This document shows, in pieces, positions 9,545 through 20,679 of a stretch of 64,000 nt of DNA. The stretch comes from Apiosordaria backusii (taxonomy: Eukaryota; Ascomycota; Sordariomycetes; Sordariales; Lasiosphaeriaceae). A program made the translations under genes and the position numbers. The stretch lies in contig JAUKTV010000010.1 of NCBI GenBank assembly GCA_030549205.1, forward strand, positions 62,001-126,000. The letters run 5' to 3'. The notes below the pieces were generated by a model that made no database searches, was not told the DNA's origin, and was given only the letters and a program-made list of their open reading frames with translations. How positions within the stretch are numbered: the first letter of the stretch is position 1; each line of letters opens with the position of its first letter.

Positions 9545-12407
9545 CACGGAAGCATGCCGGTTCTTATGAGGAGTGTTACTACCTAGAGAAAAGCAGTCTG
9601 TTTAGGCGTGAAGATAGATGATTACTCAAGCTTTTCAAGCGGTTCTTGTTGGGGGCTGTGATGTACATAGTCTCACGTTAGGCAAGTATTCGGCAAAGAC
9701 GTTACCTGTTGCTGTCACAGTGGTCACTTGAGGCTCTGCAAGCTAAGCACGGCAGCAATGCACTTGTCAACCGGACATAATCGGGTCCAGGCTTCAGAGT
9801 CGCGGGTTAGGTATACACTTGCATGGCCTCTGGGATCGTATTTGAACAAAGTGATGATGGGAAGGCAGACTGCCAACGAGATGGCCTTAGCCTGCGGTGC
9901 TTTATCCTTGGAATTGGTTCTGCATTCGACGTATCTACAGCTATTCACCTTCTCTCCGGCCTTGCTTTCTTCAGTTATGCACGATGATCATGGCTGATAA
10001 GTGCTTTGCAATGGATGAAATACCGCAGAGTTAGGCGGTAGCTCTGGACATAAGTAGGTCCTTATTCATCTCTCCAGAGTCATCTTCCAAAAACGGCTTT
10101 CATAGGATTTTATCCCGGTTTTGTGTAGGCCGTTCCCCAAGCCGGGGCTACAGGTGTGCCTTGTTTGGTGTATGTTGCTGAGTGTAGAACCTCTAATTTT
10201 GCCCCGCTGCTGCTGGTAATGTGAAAAGGCAACCATCACCTGGCAGAACACTGATCGAGAAGCCGCAGTTGAAGTAACCTTTTCATCATTCCGTCTCAAA
10301 AGTTCATCGTGTCGTCGAGATAACATCTGGAACACAGTTGGTTGGAAGGATGAAATCCGGACGTAACGGGACCAATGGAACAGTGCGAGGAAGTGCGCCG
10401 CTTCTGCACGTCAGAGGGTCTACCGTTCAGCCAGACAGGGGTCCTCCCCACGCATGGAAGTGATGTCACCGGCGGCGAAGCCTCATGCAAGCCTCTTCAA
10501 CGACACTCAACGGTTTTTTCCTAGACCGATCGGTTGACCTCATTTGCGTTCCTCAGGCATCCAGATTACGAGATGACCACTCATGGTTGATAAACTCTCA
10601 GCCCTATGGTGGACCCGCGGCCTGAAACAGATCGCCGTTCGTTCCTGGCAGGCACACCAGAAGCAATCCCAGCTGAATGCCACGTGGGACCCCGGTTTTG
10701 CTGGAAATCCCAACCACACGAGCAGCGAATAGGACGACATTACGGACCATTCGAGTCGGCAATACACAATGACTACATTTGCTACTCGTCAACTTAGGAC
10801 GGCGTCTCACCGTTCAGACTCATACTTTGAAGTGGCATCGCGTGATTTACCATCCCCAATGCCCACTACCTACCAAACCAGCATCACTCTTAGCTCAGCA
10901 GTAAGATTGCCATTGGCCCGATACCGCCACATCCGCCTGCCCTCCTGGCACGCCTCGCCGCGGCTCGGCCTGACCAAAGTAGAGCGCTACAACTTCCAGT
11001 CTTTAGCAACCCGTGAACACACATCCAACGCGGAACACTGACACGCACTTGCATTTCACGACACAGGCCCTCTAAGGTATAGTTGAATCACCACCACATG
11101 AACCGACAGCTCTCTAGTTGCCCGTCACGGCGGCGCTGTGCCACTACAGTGCACTAAAATCTTACTGCAATTACGAGGGGAAGTCGAGGCCTCAGACATC
11201 CCCATGTATTTTCTCAGGCAACAACTCAAGATATTTGGGATCACTTCAACCGAGTCAACTTTCAATGGCTGAGATCAGGAGTTACCACTCACTCAGACCG
11301 GGTCGGCTCCAAGTCGCCTCATGTATTTTGTTGCGTGACGTCTAGCATCGACCATGAGTATCTTCCAGGTTGCTTATTCCATTGCCACATAAACGAAACG
11401 CCACTTGTCATGCTTGATCAAGATCTCCAGGATCCTTACTACCTGACTCAAGGCGCCTTCACGATGGCGTGCCTATCATCCAACATAGTCACCCCTGCAC
11501 GTGTAAGCCTTCCCAAGATGACAGACTAGACCTGGCTTGACACTGCTGTCCGTCACATTGACAGCCTGGAACTCAGCTTATGATACTTACAAAGTAACAG
11601 AAGCATCAGAGTCTATAGCAATAGCCCGGCAATCTTGGTAAGTACCTTGGACAATATTCATCCCTGTTTTCACACCCAGAAAATCCAAGTCATAATTCAC
11701 TATCAAACGCACTAGCTTTCGATACTTGTACCAATCGTATGAATCTCTCCATGTTCGATGTAATCCTGGGTTGGACGATACCCCCTTTCTTGGCCCCACC
11801 ATTTCCGTGGATGGAGATGGTTACCTATTCCCTTCCATACAATAAACCCCCTGACACTACTGCCATCCAGGCCTGATAACTGTCCGACCCGCAGTACCCG
11901 TCGGTCTGTGGTCACCCCGGGGACAGTGCCGTGGCCACCAAACCAGTTCCCATCTGACTCTGCCCACCACCCATCCTGTCAACATTGCCCTGATGAGTCG
12001 ACCTGGTAGGAGTCTCAGCCTTGGCGGCAACTGTCAAACCTTTGGTCATCTTGGCTGTCCCTTCTACTTGGCAGAATAGGTTTCTCGTTAGCCTAGAGCC
12101 GCTCCCGGCCCAGCAGAGTGGAAAAGATCGTTGGACGTTGCAACCTACTAGTCTCCTTACCTAGGAACCAGGCAGTCACTTTGCCATGTCTGGGTCCTGA
12201 AGTGAGATCAACTCAGACAGTCAACAGCTATATCAACCTCGACTAGAACCACCATCGGTTGCTATCTTCACTATCACTTCATCACAGACACACAATCATC
12301 AACGCTAGGTCCTCACACAAACGGACAATCACTTGACTTGTCAAATCATCAACACTACGTACTCCTTTTCATCGTCGAGCAATCACGAGTTAAACTAGGT
12401 AGTCATC
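9545..12407. other. 2.9-kb gene-poor stretch
   Basis: Only short overlapping frames on both strands, none with a recognisable domain or a convincing splice pattern. The last 300-400 bases before 12408 are CA/TC-rich (many caatcat and cacaa words), typical of a long fungal 5' leader for the next gene. I saw no transposon ends, tRNA or 5S rRNA here. Confidence 0.4.
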
Positions 12408-13086
12408 ATGTCGTCCTCGCGTCATGGAAACAAGTCAAGCTCTAGCAGCAAGAAAAAGTCCGGCTCGGTACGTCTATCAGTCTCCCCTCTTGTTTGTACT
12501 ACAAAAGACTAACAATGTCCCAGCAATCGGCGCGTCAAATCATCGAGTCCCTCCAGACACACCGCATCAATACTCTGACCGAGCTTTGCCGCGTCGAACG
12601 CTTGGTAGTCGGCGCCGAGACGGAGGAGGACCAGCGGGCATTCCAGGAGCCCATGACCTCGGCTTGGCTGTACTACGTCGAATCCAACCAAATGCTTACC
12701 GAGCTCCGGGGTCTCATCTCCGATTTCCCCTTTTCCGGGGAGATGTTGACTTACGCCCAGAGCTTGGTTCGAAGCGACCCACAAGCCAACCGCAGTTGGA
12801 ACTTTGCTTGGATGGTGCTGGAGAAAATCAGAGACGAGTAGGTTGTCCCGTCTCCTACCTGAACTCAGGACCTGAGTGTCTTGAAGTGGTGGCGACACTA
12901 ACAAATAATGACAGAAATCTGATAGCAACCTATGCAGAAATCGAAGCAGCCAGACCTGAGATGTGGGGCGACACTGTCCCGGACGACCAGCAAGTCCAGG
13001 AGCTAGCCGCGTACTTTTCGCAGGCGTGGTCTGGCGCCATCACCTGGATGTTGCAGCACTGGGCAGCTCCTCCTGTCTGGTACTGA
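12408..13086 (+). CDS. small protein of unknown function, three exons
   Basis: Exons 12408-12467, 12524-12837 and 12915-13086 give 181 residues. Both introns have good signals: GTACGT with gaCTAAC before the CAG acceptor, and GTAGGT with caCTAAC before the ACAG acceptor. The phases agree. The N-terminus is a Ser/Lys-rich tail (about residues 1-20), followed by a helical acidic/hydrophobic domain with many Trp and Glu residues that ends in WAAPPVWY. There is no signal peptide or membrane helix, so it is probably cytosolic or nuclear. I do not recognise the family. Without the second intron the frame would stop at 12841 after about 124 residues, so retention of that intron would give a shorter form. 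Confidence 0.72.
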
Positions 13087-13974
13087 ACAGCGTCGTTCTT
13101 TTTTTTCTTTGCGGCAGCATCTTCCCGATCAGATGTAGACACTATCGCCCAGCTTGTTTACCAGCGATTTCAGGGTGCTCAATTCTGGAAGCAGGGTGGT
13201 TTTCTTTATCTGTGACGATAGTCTCGTTTCCTTGTTTTACTGTATTCTTGTTTGCTTACTTGTATAACACGACTGACCCTCCACTTAACGCTGACAAGTG
13301 TGGTCATTTGTACACCAACATATAGAGGAGGAAGCACCGGTCTCATGTCTAGACACCGTTGCCAGTGTTCGGTTTATCTGTTGTTATTTATAGACTTCAC
13401 CTGTTATAAGACCTAAATCATAACTCAGCTCATCTTTACCTAACTTCCTTTATCAGAGTACGTGGATCTGGTTCTGATATGTGGTGCGTAATAACCATCT
13501 CACAAATGGAAATCCAGGTGTAGGATGGGCAGTTCAAGAGCTCTTGAAGTTGATTCAAGAAACAGAATGCGTTGGAACGACTTAAAGTCATGATCTATAT
13601 TTAGTCCATCCACAATAGGTACTTGGCAGAAACAGTATGAGCTCCTTTGTCCTAATCCCCAATATTGAGTAGCTGTATTCGGGCCGAGCGGCTCGGAACA
13701 GTTGAGATGGGGACATACTTTGTTCCGCATCCGGCCGCAGCTTCGGATTTCAGTTGTGACTGAACGGCACTTTCGTTGTCCGAGAAGCTTGCTGACATCA
13801 TAAACACACGCAAAAAGTGAGCGCAGTCTGTGGTTACAGCTCAAAGCTCATCGTTGATTTCACCTCATGTCTGAGCTATTCACTCTAGTAGTCATAGTCG
13901 GATTGAGGGCGTTTTAGCGAAAGCTAACAATAGAATACCTAGGCAATAAAGTGTCTGTGTCCGAGAAATATCGC
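13087..13974. other. intergenic, no gene recognised
   Basis: 3' flank of the preceding small gene and upstream region of the LsdA-like gene. No protein-like frame or RNA gene was identified. Confidence 0.4.
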
Positions 13975-13981
13975 TATAAAT
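13975..13981 (+). promoter_or_regulatory. TATA box of the LsdA-like gene
   Basis: A TATAAAT element lies about 100 bases upstream of the start codon at 14078, a usual distance in filamentous fungi for strongly regulated genes. Confidence 0.5.
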
Positions 13982-14077
13982 CATGACCATCCAGCTAGGG
14001 CAGAGTTGACTGACAACCCAAAGACTGCACTCTACCTTGGCTTGAATCTCCCATTAGACAGCTACATTCTAGTCACC

Positions 14078-15254
14078 ATGTTTACTCAACTGGCCGCCCT
14101 CCTCGCAGCGGCTACCCTGGTAACAGGTCGAGCAGTTCGCCGCGATACCGCCGATGGGTTTCCCAACCCCAACGCAACTCAGCTTGTGGTGATCGAAAAC
14201 ACAGCAGACGGCACACTGTCCGATGCACCGCCCCCGCCTTCCCTAAACGAAAGCAGCATTCCCATCTTCCAGCTCATCAACTTCAACGAAAACTTTGAAG
14301 TCGCCTTCTTTGCGTCTCTGATCGAGAACATCACCGCGAATGTGGCCGGCTTTACACTCCCGACGGAGAAGAAGGAGGAGATACTCGAAATCTTGGAAAC
14401 AGTCCTGGCAGTATGTTGTGTTTTTTTTCCTATCATCACATCACCTGTACTGATACTGCCTGTAGCAAGAGCAACTGCACGCCATTGATGCCGCCAACGT
14501 TCTCAAACACTTCAACGCCTCTTTGATCCCCAAGCCCTGCACTTATATTTTTCCCGGTGCCATCGATATCAACTCCTCTATTGCGCTCGCTGCCACCTTC
14601 ACTGATGTCGTCCTTGGCACACTTCAAGATGCGGCCGAAGGATTGGCCATCAATGGAGACCTGGGCCCCATTCGTGAGGTAGCCTCCATCATTGGTCAAG
14701 AGGGTCAGCAGTCCGGCTTCTATCGCCTTCTTCTAAACCAAAAGCCCTCGGAAAAGCCCTTTTTGACTACCAACGTCGGCGCGTTTGCCTGGAGCGCACT
14801 GCAGCAGTTTGTGGTGTCTTGCCCTTTCAACCTCAGCGACATTGCAATTCCAATCTTTCCACCTCTTCAGGTCACCAACGGGACAGGGGGCCTGACCATT
14901 GAGCCCCGCGATCAGCGTCTGTCTTTTATTGCCAACCTGACCGGTTCCTCGAAGGCGGAGCAGTTCATCAATGAGACTGATCCGGACCTGTTTGTTACCT
15001 ACTTTAGTGGACAGCTGCTGCCCATCACTGTACCTGTTGAAGATGCCGAGTGGTTTGGGGAGAACAACACGCAGCTGAGGTTTGGGGCTGAGTTCCCATT
15101 CGAGGAGAATATCCTAGTGGGTTTGACGATTGCTGCGCTTACGACAAAGGATAACTTTACGTCGTATGGAGAGGTGGTAGAAGCTACGATTGCGGCGCCC
15201 GGGCTGATCGAGGTTGTCGATGGGGCGCTGAGTTGGAATTTGTTGAGTGATTGA
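14078..15254 (+). CDS. late sexual development protein (LsdA-like), ferritin-like fold, secreted
   Basis: Exons 14078-14410 and 14466-15254 (55-nt intron, GTATGT...TGTAG) give 373 residues. The protein starts with a signal peptide (about 1-18) and carries several N-glycosylation sequons. The core has landmarks of the fungal LsdA / sexual-development family, which I recall as having a ferritin-like domain: HAIDAANVLKHFNAS, TFTDVVLGTLQD and GQEGQQSGFYRLL. In Aspergillus, LsdA expression is tied to the sexual cycle; the molecular activity is not settled. An upstream in-frame ATG at 14006 is less likely because the signal peptide begins at 14078 and a TATA box sits 100 bases before it. The gene ends tail to tail with the minus-strand gene at 15382. 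Confidence 0.87.
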
Positions 15255-15381
15255 AGAATTGTGATGGGATACATCTACAGCATGAATGGCGTTGGCAGTC
15301 TTGAAAATGAGCAATGTATACGATTTGTATTTATGCAGAAAAAAGTGTCTTGGTTTATTCAACCTTCTTGGTCTGGTGAGA

Positions 15382-16308
15382 TCAAGGTTTTTGTTGCTTC
15401 CGCAGCTCCTGACTGAGCAAGTCGAAAAAGGTGTGCCACTTTGACTGTCCTTCCGATTTTCTTCTTCGATGGTGATGTCGATGATGTTGAGGTTCCTGAT
15501 CATCCTCCTGTCTACGGACAGGTGACATTGTTCTAGCCCTTCCTCGCTGATGATGTAGTTCATCTGAAGGTGGTGCCAGCCGAGAGCCCGCATACCGATA
15601 GTCATCCGGACTCGCTGCGCGGCTCTCTTGATGTTCCTCTTGGGGAGGTGGCGATGGAACAAGAGCCCACCTCACCTTGGTATCTTCCGGCACTTGTGCC
15701 TCCAAATCTGGGTAGGGCGGGCTCAGGCTTGGGCTCCTGCTTTGGCTCCTGCCTCTGTTGCTCCTTCTTTCAAGTGACCTTGGCCAGGAGCTAGGCCGTG
15801 AGGAGCTCACACTCTGACAGCCATACTCCTGATCCTTTTGTTGCGCCTTTCTCCCCGAGGTTGACCTGGCCTCAGATTCGCTCTGGATAGAGCGTCGACG
15901 CGTTCTTTCTCGTCCCACTCTCTCTTCGCGCTCCCTTCTCATCATGGTGAATGCGGTGGCGGCAGCTGCGGCACTCAAGCCGGCCTTGGCTAGATGCATC
16001 GTCTTGTGCTTCTTGCTGTCTTTGAGTTTGAGAAGCTGGTCGGCTGTGAGCGCTGTGGCTGTCACGCCAATGACTAGGTCGATGCCCTCCCCAAGGTTGA
16101 TGTCTTTGGTGAGATCAGGGAAGATTCCCGACTTTTTCTTCTTTGGAGACAAAGTGGGAGAGGGCGGATGCGGAGGTTGATGAGGATTGTACGGGGCAAC
16201 GTCACTGATGTGGTGGTTCATGGTTGTTGGTGATGGTGGTGTCGTTGTTTGCAGGTGATTCTTCTTGGTTTGGTAGAAAGGACATTTCGTCGCTGACCGT
16301 GGCAACAT
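15382..16308 (-). CDS. basic Ser/Arg/Pro-rich protein of unknown function
   Basis: An uninterrupted 308-residue frame. The first ATG is at 16308, and another at 16221 (MNHHISD) may be the true start because it drops a non-conserved leader. The central part (about 75-125) contains a hydrophobic helix-rich segment (DLVIGVTATALTADQLLKL, then an Ala-rich stretch) followed by Arg/Glu-rich repeats. The C-terminal half is low-complexity with RS dipeptides and His-rich runs. It faintly recalls fungal proteins with an Ala/Gly-rich helix followed by RER repeats (DUF3824-like), but I would not assign it. There is no signal peptide. It is 127 bases from the convergent LsdA-like gene. The long open frame is the main reason to accept it. 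Confidence 0.65.
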   Translation of the reverse strand: MLPRSATKCPFYQTKKNHLQTTTPPSPTTMNHHISDVAPYNPHQPPHPPSPTLSPKKKKSGIFPDLTKDINLGEGIDLVIGVTATALTADQLLKLKDSKKHKTMHLAKAGLSAAAAATAFTMMRREREERVGRERTRRRSIQSESEARSTSGRKAQQKDQEYGCQSVSSSRPSSWPRSLERRSNRGRSQSRSPSLSPPYPDLEAQVPEDTKVRWALVPSPPPQEEHQESRAASPDDYRYAGSRLAPPSDELHHQRGRARTMSPVRRQEDDQEPQHHRHHHRRRKSEGQSKWHTFFDLLSQELRKQQKP

Positions 16309-16667
16309 GTTGTTCTTATAGGCCAGATTTTCACGGGCAGTTCCGGTGTTGAAGATTGTCAGGAGATGAATAGGGGCTGTGGTGTTGGCTGGCCAATGGG
16401 ATGGATTAAGGCGGCATCATATGCTTGCTGCAGCTATCTGCTGATGCACCTCATGACCTGAAGAGCCGATATCAGAGAAAAGGCATGATTTTGAACCTTG
16501 GAGAATACCAGGTATGCATGTGTAGTCAAGTGACATATGGTCGTGACAATAGGGTATGGATTGCAATCACGGTTTGCAAAGGCATGTGCGGATTGTTTTC
16601 ATGCTGTTCATCTGCTGCTGGCAACCTTAATGAGTTTGTGATTCACCGTGAAAGTTCAACTAAGAAT

Positions 16668-16741
16668 GGTTCCGTGGTGTAGTTGGTTATCACGTCAGTC
16701 TAACACACTGAAGGTCTCCAGTTCGAGCCTGGACGGAATCA
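16668..16741 (+). tRNA. tRNA-Val (anticodon AAC)
   Basis: A cloverleaf without intron. The acceptor pairs GGTTCCG with CGGAATC (one G-U). The D-arm contains TGGTGTAGTTGGTTATCAC, the anticodon arm is TCAGT-CTAACAC-ACTGA with anticodon AAC, and the T-arm contains AGTTCGAGC. A short T-run that could end Pol III transcription follows at about 16752. Confidence 0.93.
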
Positions 16742-17123
16742 AAACTGTACATTTTTTGCATCCCAAAAACCCCTCCACTCCACACTGTGTCCCTGACGAT
16801 CCCCCCTTTTCTTTTTGATTGCTTACCCCAAGTGACATCATCATCGACAGTCAACGCGGAATTTCGCGACTTGATGATGAAATCGCTTTATCATGGCACA
16901 CATTGCGACAAAACTCAAGAGACGGTACTCAATCATGAACTTAAATTGGCATCTGACGAGGAACAACAACTAGATACATCGTCACCTATTAACACCTTCC
17001 TCCATCTTTCTCTGCACAGCAACCCCGGAAACGACGGACTCCTTCTTATCTACATGATCTTCGCCTTTTCTGTTCTACCATGTCAACGAGCGAGCAAACT
17101 AACTGGAAATGATCCATTCAAGC

Positions 17124-18182
17124 TTAGTTGGGGTCGCAATAGCCAAAATCGGGCTGGCAACCGACAATGAATGGGCAGTACTGGTCACCGTCACCACACC
17201 AGCCGAATTGAGAGCAGCATCTTCCGAAAGTGGAACCCAGGCAGTTCTGACCGCTGCCGCAGCGCCCATCGGTGGAAGACCTCTGGCCAGGTGGTAAGAC
17301 GAGAGTAGGAGTGGGCGTCGTAGAAGTGGTAGAGGAGGTGGTTCTCGTGGAAGTGGTGCTTGTCGTGGTGGAGATGGTGGTGGAGGTGGTGGAGGTGGTG
17401 GAAGTGGTGGTAGGAGGCACAACAACCGGTGTGGAGGTGGTCGTGGGCGGGACAACGCGCGAGGTGCTGGTGGTCGTGCCGTTGACAGGATTTCCAGGCA
17501 AACCGGGGATGCCGAGGCAAGCACCAAAGTTGGACTGGCAGCCGGCACCGCAGAACTCAATGGAGGAACCACACCAAAAGTACTGAGAGCAGCAAGGGCC
17601 GTAGTTGGGGTTGCCGATGCACACGGTGCTGTTTCCGCACTGGCCATTGGTGGTAACGACCAATGGGCCAGTGGGTTCGGGAATAGAGGGTCTTGTCGAG
17701 GTGCTGCTTGGGGGGATCACCACCACGCTGGTTGATGTCGTGGTGGGAGGAGGCGGAGGAGCAGTTGTGGAGGTGGTGGTTGGCGGAGGTGGGGGAGTTG
17801 ACGTGGAACTCGTGGTCGGGGGAGGGGGAGGAGTCGACGTTGTGGTTGTGGCAGCGGGAACCGGGGGAGGCCATCCGCAGACTCCATACTGAGTTTGACA
17901 GTCAAAGAGAGGATGGCAGTGGTCAACGGTTAAACCGCAAAAGCCATAATCAGAGCAGCACTGCCCCTCTGGGCAGCGCCCAACTCCCTCTCCGCACCTG
18001 CCTCCATCCTGGCGAAGACCAAGCTGGGCGTAATCAGCGGTGCCGTTGCGGTGGCGGTTCTGGAGCACACGAGGGCGACGAGCGATGAGCGCCTCGTTGG
18101 GAATGGCGTTGTTGTTCTCGCTGGCCAACACGCCTGTCCACGACAAGGCAGCTGCCGCCAGTCCAATGTACATGGACCTCAT
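17124..18182 (-). CDS. secreted chitin-binding protein with three CBM18 (hevein-like) domains
   Basis: An intronless 352-residue frame with a signal peptide (1-20). Three cysteine-rich CBM18 modules are visible: residues of roughly 62-105 (RCPEGQCCSDYGFCG), about 180-225 (YGPCCSQYFWCG) and the C-terminal 45 residues (RCCSQFGWCG). Each shows the CCSxxxxCG core with aromatic chitin-contact positions. Two long Thr/Ser/Pro-rich linkers, probably O-glycosylated, separate the modules. A dibasic-like IARRPR site near residue 37 may be a pro-peptide cleavage point. No catalytic domain is present, so it is a pure binding protein. Such proteins act at the hyphal wall, or mask chitin from hydrolases in some plant-associated fungi; which applies here is not shown by sequence. 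Confidence 0.92.
   Translation of the reverse strand: MRSMYIGLAAAALSWTGVLASENNNAIPNEALIARRPRVLQNRHRNGTADYAQLGLRQDGGRCGEGVGRCPEGQCCSDYGFCGLTVDHCHPLFDCQTQYGVCGWPPPVPAATTTTSTPPPPPTTSSTSTPPPPPTTTSTTAPPPPPTTTSTSVVVIPPSSTSTRPSIPEPTGPLVVTTNGQCGNSTVCIGNPNYGPCCSQYFWCGSSIEFCGAGCQSNFGACLGIPGLPGNPVNGTTTSTSRVVPPTTTSTPVVVPPTTTSTTSTTSTTISTTTSTTSTRTTSSTTSTTPTPTLVLPPGQRSSTDGRCGSGQNCLGSTFGRCCSQFGWCGDGDQYCPFIVGCQPDFGYCDPN
17283..17480 (-). repeat. coding low-complexity repeat, second Thr/Ser linker
   Basis: GGTGGT/GGTAGT-type trinucleotide-rich DNA encoding a Thr/Ser-rich linker between the second and third CBM18 modules. Such tracts change length easily by slippage. Confidence 0.7.
17670..17880 (-). repeat. 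coding low-complexity repeat, first Pro/Thr linker
   Basis: Repeated PPPPPTT-type units in the protein (about three copies) are encoded by GGAGG/GGTGG-rich DNA between the first and second CBM18 modules. Confidence 0.7.
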
Positions 18183-19254
18183 TGTTTTGCCGTTTCACGC
18201 TCGATGTTGTCGGTCTATGGGGGCGGGACAAGGAGGAGAGATCAAGTCAAGAGCTCCAGGTGAAGCAGGATGGGGGAGCTCATGTAAATAATCAAATTTC
18301 ACTCTGCTTCATCTCTGGTCCACGACCCCCTCATGCTCCATTTCTTGACTTTCAACCCCACATCATTTGGTATCTCACGGTCATGGTTTTTTGGAGAAGA
18401 CATCTCGGCTGCCGGCTGTTAGATCAGGAACCCGCTCACAAGTTGTTCTTGTGTGCTTCTTGGATTAATTTACTGATCTTGGGCGTCACAGTGAGGCACT
18501 ATCCGGAGCATTTGCAGTGTTATAAGCAAGTGAGATTCCAGATAGAGGCTAAATAACAGGCTGCCGATTTTACCGAGGACGCTGTGTTGGGGTCATGCAG
18601 GAACGGCGGGCGTCGTGCCGTCATTTGGTCGGCCTGCCTCTGTATGAGGGTTGAATCCGCCTTGGCGGTAACCCGAAGAAGCTCCGCTACATTTGCACTT
18701 CATATATCCTACGGTATGCCAGCGTCTCTCGGCACTGTCGAGGTGTGCAGGCACGGCAGGTTCTGTTAGTAGAAGCCATGCTCGCTTGGATGCAGCCCAA
18801 ATGGGAAGCTGGCAGTGTGGGGGGGGGGAATTCTTCTAGAATCCCTTGGGGTACCATTGGAGCGTCGTAGACAAGGTGTGATGAACGAGGGTTGCTTGAT
18901 AGCCTGAGAAGGAAAATCACCTGGCTGTCACCTCCAGCCACATTCACCGAATCGCCGGGAGCGAATTCGTTGCCCAACCCGACCTCAGGTACATACCCGC
19001 GATGCACTCATTCCTGGAAATACCTACGGACCAAAACGTGCAAAAGAAATGTCCGATTTTACCCACAGCTTCCTCATCTGATAAGACATTGCCGGGATAT
19101 GGACATCAAAGGCCACGCGAATGGGGCTCCGTGTCCCGAAAGACCTCATGCAATCAAAACTCGTGTCATTTACGTCTAGCTTGCTGCACGACTACTTGCT
19201 TGCAGTGTTTACCCGTCTCTCCCCCTCGTCCGTCTCTTTCCCATCTCGTCCGGT
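18183..19254. other. intergenic, no gene recognised
   Basis: Upstream region of the minus-strand CBM18 gene and downstream region of the minus-strand FAD monooxygenase. It contains a poly-G run near 18820. No supported gene was seen. Confidence 0.4.
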
Positions 19255-20679
19255 TTACGTCTTGGCTGTCTCGTCCATGCACTCCCTCGCGGCCCGGTAT
19301 TCGTCGTGCTTGAACAAGACATCCCTGAACGCACTGCCATAGGGCATGGCATCGACAGGTGGCAGAGGCCCAGAGTAGTACTTTCGAATCTCGTCCTCGA
19401 CACCCGGAACCTGGAGCCATTCCGGGCCAGCGTTGGAAGAAAGCATGGCGAGGTTACATCGGGGCACTCGGAGCTTATTGAACACCTCCAACCGGCGCTC
19501 CATTGTCCATGTGTCTTTTTCCCCGACCCCGGAAAAGTTGAAAAGAGTTTCCAAGGTAGCCGCCGTCTCGATGGCCACTCCTGCTCCAGCCGCATGCGTG
19601 GGCATCATGACATGCGCTGCATCGCCCACCACCAGCGCTTTACCACGAACGAAGCTCCGAAGCGGTGCGCGTTTGTACAGGTGGTGGGCTTTGATACCGT
19701 CTTCGCTCGTCATGGAGACCATTTTCTGGACGGAAGAATGAAAATTCCTAAGGTGTTTGAGGACCCGCTCCTGTGATACGGGAGACTGCCATAGATCCTC
19801 CTCTCCTTCGCCAGTTTGAGTGTCATGAACCACGGCGTTGTTGAGCACTTTGCCGCCTCGACACTTGTAGCTCACCCAGAGGATTCTGCTGTCTTTGTCG
19901 CCCCATGCAACGAAGCCGCTTCTCTCGGTTCCTTCAGGGTCCGCGTAAAGTTTTTGGAGCAGAGGATCTGCATTGACATCGTCCATAGATAGCAGCCATC
20001 TGTAAATAGAACGGCCGGTGCGGTGAACTGTGGAGGCTTTCCCGGTAAAATCTTCGATTAAGCGGCTCTACGCCGATCAGTACTTCGCCACACGTATTTT
20101 TGGGTGGGACTGCAGAAATCACAACGAGTCTAGACTTACATGGGCCCCATCTGCGATGACCACCAAATCGTGTTGCTCCTGCCTCCCGTCTTTGAGCTTG
20201 ACCGTACCCGTCTCGCAGTCGACCCCTATGATTTCTTGGCCCAACTTGATGGCTACTGGCGGTCCCAGCGTTTCGGGCTCATGTTGCGGCTGGGTTGCCA
20301 GTTCTCTCAACCCATTGTGCAAATCGACCCTGTGAACTGACCAAAAGCGGCTCCATTCATTTCCGACTGAACCCGGACCATAGTAATCCTTTTGAAGCAG
20401 TGACAGATCCGTTGCATCGTAGCGCAGAAGCATCTCGTTGGGCACGCCACCAAATTTTGAAAAGTCGAACCCAAATCGTTCTAGGACCAGTGTGGCGTTG
20501 GGAGTGATGGTGATGGCGGCGCCAATTTCGTTTTTGAACTGACTTTTCTCGTACACGATGACGCGCCAGCCTGCACGACGGAGCGCAATTGCTGCAGATA
20601 AGCCTGCTATTCCGGCGCCAACGACTGCCGCCCGACATTGTTGCGCATTGACTGGGCGGGAGGTAGGAAGCTGGCCCAT
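19255..20679 (-). CDS. FAD-dependent monooxygenase (salicylate hydroxylase-like)
   Basis: Exons 20679-20140 and 20067-19255 are separated by a 72-nt GTAAGT...TAG intron in phase 0, giving 450 residues. The N-terminal Rossmann fold reads AAVVGAGIAGLSAAIALRRAG (about 17-37), the DG motif region is VVIADGAHS, and the second FAD motif is ALVVGDAAHVMMPTHAAGAG with the conserved GD dipeptide. This is the layout of class A aromatic-ring flavin monooxygenases such as salicylate 1-monooxygenase and 6-hydroxynicotinate monooxygenase. It would hydroxylate an aromatic acid using NAD(P)H and oxygen. No signal peptide is present, so it is cytosolic. No neighbouring ring-cleavage gene is visible, so the substrate remains open. 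Confidence 0.9.
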
